A stretch of 64,000 nt of DNA, taken from assembly GCF_002798405.1 (NCBI RefSeq), contig NZ_PGGV01000017.1, positions 1 through 64,000 of the forward strand, in the 5' to 3' direction. The DNA comes from Glycomyces xiaoerkulensis (GTDB lineage Bacteria; Actinomycetota; Actinomycetes; Mycobacteriales; Micromonosporaceae). Of the stretch, positions 38,333 to 45,684 are shown piece by piece. A program made the position numbers and the translations under genes. The notes beneath the pieces were generated by a model, which saw only the letters and a list, made by a program, of their open reading frames with translations, was not told where the DNA came from and did not search any database. The stretch's first letter is position 1; each line of letters begins with the position of its first letter.

Positions 38333-38743
38333 ATGCCTGAGATCGTGAAGCGCAATCCCAAGCCCCGCTCGGTCCGCGCCGGGCGCAACGCGATGTGGCT
38401 GCAGGCGGCGATCTGCGTCGCCGCAGGGGGCCTGCTGGTGCTGCTCCATCACAGCTTCCGCGACCTGGTCCCGCCCGCCGCCGAGCACGACGTCTACCGG
38501 GGCGCGGTGGGGCTAGGCGCCCTCGCCGTGTTCCTGGTCATCGCGACGCTGCTGCTGAGCACCCAGTGGCGGGTCCTGTGGCTCCTGATCCTGCTCAGCC
38601 AGATCGCGGCACTGGCGGGACTGGTGTGGCTGATCATCACCGGCGGCCTCTACTGGGCGCTGTGCATCGCGTTGGCTATCGTTCCCATTACGATCATCGG
38701 AACGTTGACCGAGCGGTTCGCTCGCCGCTGGTTCAACCACTAA
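38333..38743 (+). CDS. Small integral membrane protein
   Basis: 136 residues with about four transmembrane helices (roughly 21-39, 58-76, 80-98, 104-124) and a basic N-terminus. AGGAG precedes the ATG; TAGGCT at 38284-38289 is a possible -10. Followed after 22 bases by another membrane protein gene, likely an operon. Family not recognised. Confidence 0.78.
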   Translation: MPEIVKRNPKPRSVRAGRNAMWLQAAICVAAGGLLVLLHHSFRDLVPPAAEHDVYRGAVGLGALAVFLVIATLLLSTQWRVLWLLILLSQIAALAGLVWLIITGGLYWALCIALAIVPITIIGTLTERFARRWFNH

Positions 38744-39602
38744 CCGGCTCCGGAGGCTGACGCCCATGCTCCCGCAACCCAACTTCGGTCCCCCCTCTCA
38801 GCCCGGAGGCGGCGACGACGAGGACGAACGCCCTCCGAAGCAAGTCGGGCGACTGCGCATCGCCCTGTGGGTCGAAGCGGTCTGCGGCGTGCTCGCGGGG
38901 AACATCCTCACCCTGCTGATCTTCTCCTCGCGCAGTCAGACCATCGACGACATCATCGAGCGCTACGAGGCGCAGGAGGGAGTCGAGGACGTCGAGACGC
39001 TCGCCCAGGAGACGTTCGACTTCTACCAGAGCTCGGGCTTCCTCACCCTCTATCTGTCGTTGGCGATCGGGACCGCGCTGGCGGCGATCGTGGTCGCCCT
39101 CTGCGCGATGCGTCTCAAGACCCGGCTGCGGGCCGTCCGCTGGACCGCGCTGGGCGGCTCGGTCGTGCTGGGCGTGGCGGCGGTGCTGATGATGCCGATG
39201 TTCGCCCTGCTGGTCGCCCCGTGGATGTTCGCCTCGATCCTGTCGTTGTGGTGGCTGCTCACCGCCGATGTCCGGCACTGGGCCGACCAGCGGCGCGGCT
39301 AACCGCGAGTCGTCGTCCGCGGCTCGTTCGTGCTGACGGATGTAGTCGATGAACACCGCGCGGGCCAGCGGTTCGGTCCCGCCCCACTGGCCGCGGGTGG
39401 CCTCGCGCCACATCGCGATCAGGTCGTCGATGGCCACGCCGATCTCGGCCACGTCCGGGTCGAGGTTGTCGGCCTCCCCCGCCGCCGGGGTGTGGCGGAA
39501 CAGGTCGATGAAGAACCGCCAGTCGCGGCGGTGCCGCGCCAGCGAGAATGCCCGGTGCTGCAGATCGGTGGTCGGCAGCCGGTCGAGGTCCTCTGCGTTC
39601 AT
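38733..39602 (-). CDS. Hypothetical protein; only first ~100 residues look genuine
   Basis: The first 100 residues (MNAEDLDRLPTTDLQHRAFSLARHRRDWRFFIDLF ... FIDYIRQHERAADDDSR) have normal composition and resemble short actinobacterial proteins of unknown function that usually end near this point. The frame then stays open through the whole of the opposite-strand membrane gene to 38733, giving a further 189 Arg/Gln/His-rich residues typical of an antisense shadow. A one-base slip near 39300 would give a stop there. A TAGGCT ends 6 bases before the ATG, so it is probably leaderless. Confidence 0.55.
   Translation of the reverse strand: MNAEDLDRLPTTDLQHRAFSLARHRRDWRFFIDLFRHTPAAGEADNLDPDVAEIGVAIDDLIAMWREATRGQWGGTEPLARAVFIDYIRQHERAADDDSRLAAPLVGPVPDIGGEQPPQRQDRGEHPRGDQQGEHRHHQHRRHAQHDRAAQRGPADGPQPGLETHRAEGDHDRRQRGPDRQRQIEGEEARALVEVERLLGERLDVLDSLLRLVALDDVVDGLTARGEDQQGEDVPREHAADRFDPQGDAQSPDLLRRAFVLVVAASGLRGGTEVGLREHGRQPPEPVSG
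38766..39302 (+). CDS. Hypothetical membrane protein
   Basis: 178 residues: a Pro/Asp-rich N-terminus, one helix (about 34-55), an external acidic loop (IDDIIERYEAQEGVEDVETLAQET), then three helices (about 92-111, 124-147, 150-165). Probably co-transcribed with the preceding gene. Function unknown. Its 3' end abuts the conserved part of the opposite-strand gene. Confidence 0.75.
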   Translation: MLPQPNFGPPSQPGGGDDEDERPPKQVGRLRIALWVEAVCGVLAGNILTLLIFSSRSQTIDDIIERYEAQEGVEDVETLAQETFDFYQSSGFLTLYLSLAIGTALAAIVVALCAMRLKTRLRAVRWTALGGSVVLGVAAVLMMPMFALLVAPWMFASILSLWWLLTADVRHWADQRRG

Positions 39603-39668
39603 GCCAACAGCCTAGGACGCCGGGCCGGTCCGGGTGTGTCGATGGGGGTTCGCGCGCTTCGGGCTACT

Positions 39669-39674
39669 TAGGAT
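39669..39674 (+). promoter_or_regulatory. -10 hexamer of leaderless promoter (SSI-like gene)
   Basis: TAGGAT ends 6 bases before the ATG at 39681; no Shine-Dalgarno is present. Confidence 0.5.
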
Positions 39675-39680
39675 CGCGTC

Positions 39681-40085
39681 ATGATCAGCAAGCTCATCCG
39701 CGCCGCGGCGGTGGTCGCCGTGGCCGCGCTCGTCTCGGCGGCCGCCCCCGTGCAGGCCCACTCGGTCGCGCGCCCGCAGGGCGGGGCCTACTACCTGGAA
39801 GTGGCATTCGACGACGGCCCCCGCTACGACGCGGTGCTCACCTGCCCCGACGGGCGGACCCATCCGCGCGGGCCCCGGGCGTGCGACCAGCTCGCGGCCG
39901 TCGACGGCGACATCGGCTCGATCCGGTGGGCCGGAACGGTCTGCACCACCGAGCACCGGCCGGTGACGGTGCGGGCGCACGGCGTCTGGGAGGGCCGATA
40001 CCGCCACTACCGGGGCCGGTTCGGGAACCTGTGCACGGCGGTCAGCTACACCGGCGGGCACGTGTTCGCCATCGCCGAGCGCTGA
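39681..40085 (+). CDS. Secreted subtilisin inhibitor-like (SSI family) protein
   Basis: 134 residues. Signal peptide (1-26) with cleavage after VQA. The mature part matches Streptomyces subtilisin inhibitors: LTCPDG...THPRGPRACDQLAAVDGDI, VC..., VTVRAHGVWEGRYRHYRGRFGNLC, ending in a VFAI-type strand. Four cysteines (55, 68, 88, 118) form the two SSI disulfides. By alignment the reactive-site P1 is Thr90 (C-T-T-E), not the usual Met or Lys, so target proteases may differ or inhibition may be lost. Promoter appears leaderless. Confidence 0.85.
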   Translation: MISKLIRAAAVVAVAALVSAAAPVQAHSVARPQGGAYYLEVAFDDGPRYDAVLTCPDGRTHPRGPRACDQLAAVDGDIGSIRWAGTVCTTEHRPVTVRAHGVWEGRYRHYRGRFGNLCTAVSYTGGHVFAIAER

Positions 40086-40094
40086 GGCGGCGCG

Positions 40095-40116
40095 GGGAGG
40101 GCCCGCGGGCCCTCCC
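40095..40116. terminator. Bidirectional hairpin terminator
   Basis: A perfect 22-base palindrome (GGGAGGGCCCG and complement) between the convergent SSI-like gene and pdxS. Confidence 0.75.
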
Positions 40117-40129
40117 GCCGAGTCCGGGG

Positions 40130-41035
40130 CTACCAGCCCCGCTTGGCGAGCTTCTGGTCCTCGTCGAGGGTGTCGACGTTGAGGCCGACCATCGCCTCGC
40201 CCAGGCCGCGCGAGACCTCGGCGAGCACCTTCGGGTCGTCGTGGAACGCCGTCGCCTTGACGATCGCGGCGGCGCGCCCGGCCGGGTCGCCGGACTTGAA
40301 GATCCCCGAGCCGACGAAGACGCCCTCGGCGCCCAGTTGCATCATCATCGCCGCGTCCGCCGGAGTGGCGATGCCGCCGGCGGTGAACAGCACCACCGGG
40401 AGCTTGCCGAGCCTCGCGACCTCGGCGACCAGCTCGTAGGGCGCACGCAGCTCCTTGGCCGCCACGAACAGCTCGGCCTGGTCGAGCTTGGTGAGGCGGC
40501 CGATCTCGGCGCGGATCTGCCGCATATGGCGAGTGGCCTCCACGACGTTGCCGGTGCCGGCCTCGCCCTTGGAGCGGATCATGGCCGCGCCCTCGCCGAT
40601 GCGGCGCAGGGCCTCGCCCAGGTTGGTCGCCCCGCACACGAACGGCACGGTGAACTGCCACTTGTCGATGTGGTGGGCCTCGTCGGCGGGGGTGAGGACC
40701 TCGGACTCGTCGACGTAGTCGACGCCGACCGCCTCCAGGACCTGCGCCTCGACGAAGTGGCCGATGCGGGCCTTGGCCATGACCGGGATGGAGACGGCCT
40801 CGACGATCCCGTCGATCATGTCGGGGTCGCTCATCCGGGAGACGCCGCCTTCGGCTCGGATGTCGGCGGGGACGCGTTCGAGCGCCATGACCGCCACCGC
40901 CCCGGCGTCTTCGGCGATCCGCGCCTGCTCCGGCGTGACGACGTCCATGATGACGCCGCCCTTCAACATGTCGGCCATGCCCCGCTTGACACGGGCAGTG
41001 CCGAGTTCGGGCTCGGTCTTCTGGGTCTCTGACAC
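40130..41035 (-). CDS. pdxS: Pyridoxal 5'-phosphate synthase lyase subunit
   Basis: About 301 residues. TIM-barrel synthase: [19 protein letters not shown], the catalytic lysine region [14 protein letters not shown], and the phosphate-binding [36 protein letters not shown]. Makes PLP from ribose 5-phosphate, glyceraldehyde 3-phosphate and ammonia from PdxT. GTG at 41035 is favoured because GGAG lies 9 bases upstream; ATG at 41050 is the alternative and would add five residues. Confidence 0.95.
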   Translation of the reverse strand: MSETQKTEPELGTARVKRGMADMLKGGVIMDVVTPEQARIAEDAGAVAVMALERVPADIRAEGGVSRMSDPDMIDGIVEAVSIPVMAKARIGHFVEAQVLEAVGVDYVDESEVLTPADEAHHIDKWQFTVPFVCGATNLGEALRRIGEGAAMIRSKGEAGTGNVVEATRHMRQIRAEIGRLTKLDQAELFVAAKELRAPYELVAEVARLGKLPVVLFTAGGIATPADAAMMMQLGAEGVFVGSGIFKSGDPAGRAAAIVKATAFHDDPKVLAEVSRGLGEAMVGLNVDTLDEDQKLAKRGW

Positions 41036-41088
41036 GGTCACCGGCTCCATCTCGAGGTCGTCTGAGTAGGGATTGCCTGACCCGGCCG

Positions 41089-41129
41089 ATTCTACGCCGC
41101 GATCGACCTCACAGCCCTGTTGATACAGG
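41089..41129 (-). promoter_or_regulatory. Possible pdxS promoter and operator
   Basis: TAGAAT (41089-41094, minus strand) could be the -10, and the inverted repeat CCTGT-TGAT-ACAGG (41116-41129) overlaps where the -35 should be. Speculative. Confidence 0.3.
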
Positions 41130-41158
41130 CCGGGCGCCGCCTGGTACAAACCGGCCGC

Positions 41159-41647
41159 TCAATGCACCGGGTCTTCGATGTCCCAGTACTGGGGGCGGGG
41201 CAGGCGATGATGCATGCGCAGCACCACCGCCATCGGCAGGGAGCGGGAGGCGACGGCGTCGCGCACGAAGTCGGTGTGGATCTGCCGGGCCAGCGCGACC
41301 CGGCGGTTGGCGGACTCCAGGTCGTCGGCCCAGGCCGGGTCGGGTTCGAGCTCGCGCAGGGCGTGGGTGAGGTCGTTCTCGGCGTATTCGCGCAGCTCGC
41401 GCTGCCGGTGGGTTTCGGCCGGGACTGCGATGACCGAGAGGGCGAGCGCGACGACCTCCTCGAATCCGGGCCGGCCTACGAACTTGAGGACCGTCTCGGC
41501 ACGGTCGTCAAGTTTGGACAGCAGGGCGGTCTCGGCGGAGCGGGCGCGCCGGTGCAGGCGCTCGACGCGCGTGACCGTCCACGTCGCGTAGGCGCCGACG
41601 GCGGCCACGACCGCTACGAGTACTGCCAGCCACCACATCGGGAACAT
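41159..41647 (-). CDS. Hypothetical LemA-like membrane protein
   Basis: 162 residues: one N-terminal helix (about 5-26) and a helical, charged cytoplasmic or external part (VERLHRRARSAETALLSKLDDRAETVLKFV...). The layout is like LemA and like proteins found beside pimA and Nudix genes in actinobacteria. No catalytic motif seen. It lies upstream of pdxS on the same strand. Function unknown. Confidence 0.75.
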   Translation of the reverse strand: MFPMWWLAVLVAVVAAVGAYATWTVTRVERLHRRARSAETALLSKLDDRAETVLKFVGRPGFEEVVALALSVIAVPAETHRQRELREYAENDLTHALRELEPDPAWADDLESANRRVALARQIHTDFVRDAVASRSLPMAVVLRMHHRLPRPQYWDIEDPVH

Positions 41648-41748
41648 CGTAATGGTGGCTCACACGCGGACGCCCGCCGCCGTCTTGTACGGGGACAAGT
41701 ACGGCGCGGGCGCCTTTCCTCAGTGCAGTACGTCCATCTCGATACGCA

Positions 41749-42204
41749 TCACTCCCCTGCTGAGTTCTTCACTCGCCGGCTCATCGCCTGCTTGGCGCAG
41801 GCGAGACCCAGGAGGAAGACGATCGCGCCGAGGATCACCATGGTCCAGACGATGCCCGCCGCCGGACTCGCCCCTCCGACGACCCAGGGAGAGATGACCA
41901 ACCACAGGCCGATCGCCGACATGGCCCAGCTCAGGCCGTACATGCGCTCGGGGGCCGTGGTGAATCCCAGGGCCAGCAGCCCGATCGCGATGCCCACGAT
42001 CAGGTTGTGCGGAATGAACTCGGCCGGACCGGTGGCATAGGCGTCGACCACCCACGGCGAGATCGCGCAGAACAGGCCGGCCAGGAAGACCGGCGCGTCC
42101 ACGAGTACGACGTCGCGCTTGCCCATCATTCGGGCGTATCTGGCGCTCATCTCGGTGGCGTCCGGGTGGCTGGTGAGGTCGCCCCGGTGTGAGAGATCGG
42201 CCAT
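41749..42204 (-). CDS. SPW-repeat membrane protein
   Basis: 151 residues with two copies of the SPW repeat (AISPWVVDAYATGPAEFIPHNLIVGIAIGLLALGF and VISPWVVGGASPAAGIVWTMVILGAIVFLLG), each giving two transmembrane helices. The N-terminal 40 residues are soluble. Function of the family is unknown; it is often stress-linked. ATG at 42204 has GGAGG 8-9 bases upstream. A good promoter lies about 65 bases upstream. Confidence 0.88.
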   Translation of the reverse strand: MADLSHRGDLTSHPDATEMSARYARMMGKRDVVLVDAPVFLAGLFCAISPWVVDAYATGPAEFIPHNLIVGIAIGLLALGFTTAPERMYGLSWAMSAIGLWLVISPWVVGGASPAAGIVWTMVILGAIVFLLGLACAKQAMSRRVKNSAGE

Positions 42205-42269
42205 TGCGACTGCCCTCCGTTCGATCCGTGCGCGTGCGGCTGCACGGGGCAACACGGACCCTCGTCTCA

Positions 42270-42299
42270 ATTATGCGACCGCAGGCCGCGGTCCGTAAA
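42270..42299 (-). promoter_or_regulatory. Promoter of SPW gene with palindrome in spacer
   Basis: On the minus strand TTTACG (42294-42299), 18-base spacer, CATAAT (42270-42275). The spacer holds GACCGC-N5-GCGGTC, a perfect inverted repeat where a repressor would block polymerase. Confidence 0.5.
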
Positions 42300-42330
42300 G
42301 ATTCCGCCGTGATTTCCCGGGCCGCGGAAG

Positions 42331-43455
42331 TCAGCGGCGATCCGTGCCGGCCTCGATGGCGGCGCGGTAGACCTCGACGACGCGGTCGGCAACTTCGGGC
42401 CAGTCGTAGCGTTTGACCCATTCGTCGGCCTTCTCGACGTAGTCGGTGCGCAGGGAGGCGTCGTCGAGGAGGCGTCCGGCGACGTCGGCGAGCGCGGCGG
42501 CGTCGCCGGTGGGGAACAGTCCGCCGACGCGGCCGTCGTCGAGGACGCTTTTGAACGCCTCGATGTCGGAGGCGAGCACGCAGGTGCCTGCGGCCATGGC
42601 CTCGGTGAGGACCATGCCGAAGGACTCGCCGCCGGTATTGGGGGCGACGTAGAGGTCGACGCCGGCGAGCATGCCGGCCTTCTCCTCGTTGGAGACCGCG
42701 CCGAGGAAGTGGACGCGTTCGGCGATCCGGGGTTCGAGGCCCGCGAGGGCGACGTCGGGGTCGCCGCGGCCGACCACCAGCAGTTGGAGGTCGGGCCGGT
42801 CGGCGGCCAGCCGCGCGAAGGCCTCGCGCAGCAGGTCGAAGCCCTTCCGGGGCTCGTTGTAGCGGCCCATGAACCCGATGGTGGGGCCGTCGGGTTTCGG
42901 CCGCAGGGGCGGGGCTTTGCGGTAGAAGGCGACCGGGACGCCGTTGGGGATCTCGACCGCGCCGCCGCCGAGGTGCTCGACCTGGACTTTGCGGGCGTGG
43001 GTGCTGACGGCGATGCGGGCCGAGAGGTTCTCCAGCACCAGTTGGGCCATGTGCTTGCCGGCGGCGAGCATCCTCGAGCGGGTGATGGCGGTGTGGAAGG
43101 TCGCCACGACCGGGCATCTGGCGGTGAGCACGGCCAGGCACGAGAGGCTGGGCGTGAGCGGTTCGTGGACGTGGACGACGTCGAAGTCGCCCGCGGTGCA
43201 CCAGCGGCGGACCCGCGCGGCCGAGCGGGGTCCGAACGCCAGGCGGGCGATCGAGCCGTTGTAGGGGACGGCGACGGCCTTGCCGCCGGAGACGACGAAG
43301 TCGGGCAAGGTCTCGGTCTCGCTGGCCGGGGCGAGCACGGAGACGTCGTGTCCGGCGCCGATGAGGGTCTCGGCGAGGTCGCGGATGTGGAATTGGACGC
43401 CGCCGGGCACGTCGAAGGAGTACGGGCTGACGATCCCGATCCGCAGGTCCCCCAT
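42331..43455 (-). CDS. pimA: Phosphatidyl-myo-inositol mannosyltransferase PimA
   Basis: 374 residues, GT-B glycosyltransferase of family GT4. N-terminal GGVQFHIRDLAE glycine loop, HVHEPLTPS, GFMGRYNEPRKGFD and the C-terminal EX7E region (GESFGMVLTEAMAAG). Transfers the first mannose from GDP-mannose to phosphatidylinositol at the inner face of the membrane. Its ATG shares one base with the patA stop. Order HIT-pgsA-patA-pimA is as in mycobacteria. Confidence 0.93.
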   Translation of the reverse strand: MGDLRIGIVSPYSFDVPGGVQFHIRDLAETLIGAGHDVSVLAPASETETLPDFVVSGGKAVAVPYNGSIARLAFGPRSAARVRRWCTAGDFDVVHVHEPLTPSLSCLAVLTARCPVVATFHTAITRSRMLAAGKHMAQLVLENLSARIAVSTHARKVQVEHLGGGAVEIPNGVPVAFYRKAPPLRPKPDGPTIGFMGRYNEPRKGFDLLREAFARLAADRPDLQLLVVGRGDPDVALAGLEPRIAERVHFLGAVSNEEKAGMLAGVDLYVAPNTGGESFGMVLTEAMAAGTCVLASDIEAFKSVLDDGRVGGLFPTGDAAALADVAGRLLDDASLRTDYVEKADEWVKRYDWPEVADRVVEVYRAAIEAGTDRR

Positions 43456-44348
43456 CAGGCCTCCGGGGGGTCGAAGTCGGCCGACCAGAGCCGCTGGAGC
43501 ATGTGCCAGTCGGCCGGGTGGGAGGCGATCCCGTCTGCGAACTCGTCGGCCAGCGCCTGGGTGGTGGAGGCGATCCGGGTGCGCAGTCGCCCGGTGCCGG
43601 TGTCGACCGGGCCGGTGATGTGGCAGACGGCCCGGTCGCGCTCGTAGTGGAGGGCGGCGGTGTAGAGCGGGACGTCGTTGCGGATCGCCAGCAGGGCGGG
43701 GCCGGAGGGGAAGGTGGTGGTCTCGCCGAAGAACTTCACCTCGACGCCGCTGCGGCCCAGGTCGCGGTCGGCGACCAGGGCGAGGACGTGGCCGGCCTGG
43801 AGGGCCTCGCCGAGGGCGGCCTGGGGGTCGCGTTCGCCGCCGTCGGAGGGGACGATGGTCATGCCGAGCGATTCGCGGTATTCGAGGAAGCGGCGGAAGA
43901 CCGCCTCGGGTTTGAGGCGTTCGGCGACGACGGTCAGGGGGTCCCGGGCGACCCGGCAGACCCAGGCGCCGGCCAGGTCCCAGTTGGCCGAGTGTGGGAG
44001 CGCCACGATCGAGCCGAGCCCGGCGGCGGCGCGTTCGGCCACCGGCTCGTAGCCGTTCATCTCGAAGCGGGCGGCGATGTCGTCGCGGCTCATCGCCGGC
44101 AGCCGGAAGGCTTCGGTCCAGTAGCGGGCGTAGGAGCGCATCGCTTCGCGGACCAGCGGCTCGGGGGCCTCGCCGCCGACCACGCGGGCGAGGTTGCGGC
44201 GCAACTGCCGGACCGGGCGGCCGTTCTTGCGCCGGGCCCGGTCGGCGAAGCGGCGGGAGGCTGCGGCGGCGGCCCGTTCGGGCAGGAGGCGGACGCCTTT
44301 CCAGGCGGCCAGGTAGCCCCATTCGATGAGCTTGTCACGCGTCGGCAC
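43455..44348 (-). CDS. patA: Phosphatidylinositol mannoside acyltransferase
   Basis: 297 residues of the HtrB/LpxL lysophospholipid acyltransferase family. HSANWD (119-124) is the catalytic H-x4-D motif, followed by the ERLKPE region. In PIM synthesis it adds an acyl chain to the mannose of PIM1/PIM2. It overlaps the end of pgsA by 14 bases and joins pimA directly. Confidence 0.9.
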   Translation of the reverse strand: MPTRDKLIEWGYLAAWKGVRLLPERAAAAASRRFADRARRKNGRPVRQLRRNLARVVGGEAPEPLVREAMRSYARYWTEAFRLPAMSRDDIAARFEMNGYEPVAERAAAGLGSIVALPHSANWDLAGAWVCRVARDPLTVVAERLKPEAVFRRFLEYRESLGMTIVPSDGGERDPQAALGEALQAGHVLALVADRDLGRSGVEVKFFGETTTFPSGPALLAIRNDVPLYTAALHYERDRAVCHITGPVDTGTGRLRTRIASTTQALADEFADGIASHPADWHMLQRLWSADFDPPEA

Positions 44349-44976
44349 GGTGCTGGTGCTCCTCCCGGTCGTTGTCGAGGGCCGCGCGGGCGCGGACCAG
44401 GCGCTGGGCGACGGTGATGCAGGTGAGGACCACCAGCAGGCCGAGGCCGGCCTCCATGGCGTAGGGGGCGCCGAGGATCTCGACCAGCACGGTGAGGCCG
44501 GACAGGATGAGCCGCTCGGGCCGCTCGGCGATGCCGACCTCGCAGCGGGCGCCCAGGCCCTCGCAGCGGGCCTTGATGTAGGAGACGACCTGCGCGGTGA
44601 TCAGGGCCGTGAGCGCGAGCGCGCAGGCGAGGAAGCGCTCCTCGGCCAGCAGCCAGTAGGCGAGTCCGGCGAGGATGGCGCCGTCGGCGATGCGGTCGCA
44701 GGTGGAGTCGAGGAGTGCGCCGAAGCGGGACTGGGTGCCTTTGACGCGGGCGATGGCCCCGTCGAACATGTCGGTGAAGACCGAGACGGAGACGACGATG
44801 AGGCCGGCCAGGAGGTGGCCCTGCGAGAGAAGGAAGATCGCGGCCGCTACTACGACGGCGGTGCCGGCGACGGTGACGGCGTTGGCGGACACGCCGATGC
44901 GGATGAGGATCTTCGCCGCGGCGTCGACGTAGCGCCGCAGCCCGGCTCGTCCGGAGGTCCGAAGGAACTTCGCCAT
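44335..44976 (-). CDS. pgsA: Phosphatidylinositol phosphate synthase (CDP-alcohol phosphotransferase)
   Basis: 213 residues, six transmembrane helices. The CDP-alcohol phosphotransferase signature D-x2-DG-x2-AR-x8-G-x3-D-x3-D is complete (Asp69, Asp72, Gly73, Asp90, Asp94). In this operon it makes phosphatidylinositol phosphate, precursor of PI and PIMs. A GGAG lies just before the ATG. Confidence 0.92.
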   Translation of the reverse strand: MAKFLRTSGRAGLRRYVDAAAKILIRIGVSANAVTVAGTAVVVAAAIFLLSQGHLLAGLIVVSVSVFTDMFDGAIARVKGTQSRFGALLDSTCDRIADGAILAGLAYWLLAEERFLACALALTALITAQVVSYIKARCEGLGARCEVGIAERPERLILSGLTVLVEILGAPYAMEAGLGLLVVLTCITVAQRLVRARAALDNDREEHQHRADA

Positions 44977-45056
44977 GGTCTCCTGATTTCTTCGGCGTCG
45001 CCCTGTGGGTGTTCGGGCATCGGGCTGGTGGGACTGACTCTATAGTGCGCCTCGCC

Positions 45057-45602
45057 TCAGTGGCGTTCCCAGGCGGCGGCGAGCTCAGACCGGGTATCGG
45101 TGAGCATTTGGGGCAGGGTCTTGGTGTGGCCGATGATCGGCATGAAGTTCGCGTCTCCGCCCCAGCGCGGCACGATGTGCTGGTGGAGGTGCCCGGCGAT
45201 GCCGGCGCCGGCGATCTGGCCCTGGTTCATGCCGATGTTGAACCCGTGGGCGCCCATCACCTCGCGGATCACCCGCATCGCCTCCTGGGTGAACCGGCCC
45301 ATCTCGGCGATCTCGTCGGCGTCGAGGTCGGTGTAGTCGGGCACGTGCCGGAAGGGCACGACCATCAGGTGGCCGGCGTTGTAGGGGAACTTGTTCATGA
45401 CCGCGTACATGCCGGGCCCGCGGGCGACGATGAGGCCGTCGACGTCGTCGAGCTTGGGGATCTCGCAGAACGGGCATCCCTCTATGTCGGTGTCCTCGCC
45501 GGTCGGTTTGCCCTCGCCTTTGATGTAGGCCATGCGATGCGGTGTCCACAATCGCTCATAGCCGTCCGGGACGCCGACGCCTTCGGGTGCTTGTTCGCTC
45601 AC
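45057..45602 (-). CDS. HIT-family nucleotide phosphorylase/hydrolase
   Basis: 181 residues. The histidine triad HLHQH (138-142) and a zinc-binding C-x2-C at 43-46 (GCPFCEIP) mark the actinobacterial Ap4A phosphorylase-like HIT proteins next to pgsA. Likely degrades dinucleoside polyphosphates. GTG start with TAGGAT ending 7 bases upstream and no ribosome site. 80 bases separate it from pgsA. Confidence 0.9.
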   Translation of the reverse strand: MSEQAPEGVGVPDGYERLWTPHRMAYIKGEGKPTGEDTDIEGCPFCEIPKLDDVDGLIVARGPGMYAVMNKFPYNAGHLMVVPFRHVPDYTDLDADEIAEMGRFTQEAMRVIREVMGAHGFNIGMNQGQIAGAGIAGHLHQHIVPRWGGDANFMPIIGHTKTLPQMLTDTRSELAAAWERH

Positions 45603-45609
45603 GGGGACG

Positions 45610-45615
45610 ATCCTA
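45610..45615 (-). promoter_or_regulatory. -10 hexamer of leaderless HIT-pgsA-patA-pimA promoter
   Basis: TAGGAT on the minus strand, 7 bases before the GTG of the HIT gene. Confidence 0.5.
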
Positions 45616-45644
45616 GGCCACGCCGCCGCGCGCCGGTACTCCGA

Positions 45645-45670
45645 CGAAACGCCCGGGGCCGAGCGTTTCG
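45645..45670. promoter_or_regulatory. Inverted repeat between divergent HIT and antiporter promoters
   Basis: CGAAACGC (45645-45652) and GCGTTTCG (45663-45670) are perfect complements with a 10-base spacer. It ends 2 bases before the antiporter -10 (TAGGCT, 45673-45678), so a bound protein would cover the -35. Confidence 0.4.
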
Positions 45671-45672
45671 GT

Positions 45673-45678
45673 TAGGCT
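45673..45678 (+). promoter_or_regulatory. -10 hexamer of leaderless antiporter promoter
   Basis: TAGGCT ends 6 bases before the GTG at 45685. Confidence 0.5.
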
Positions 45679-45684
45679 CCAGGC

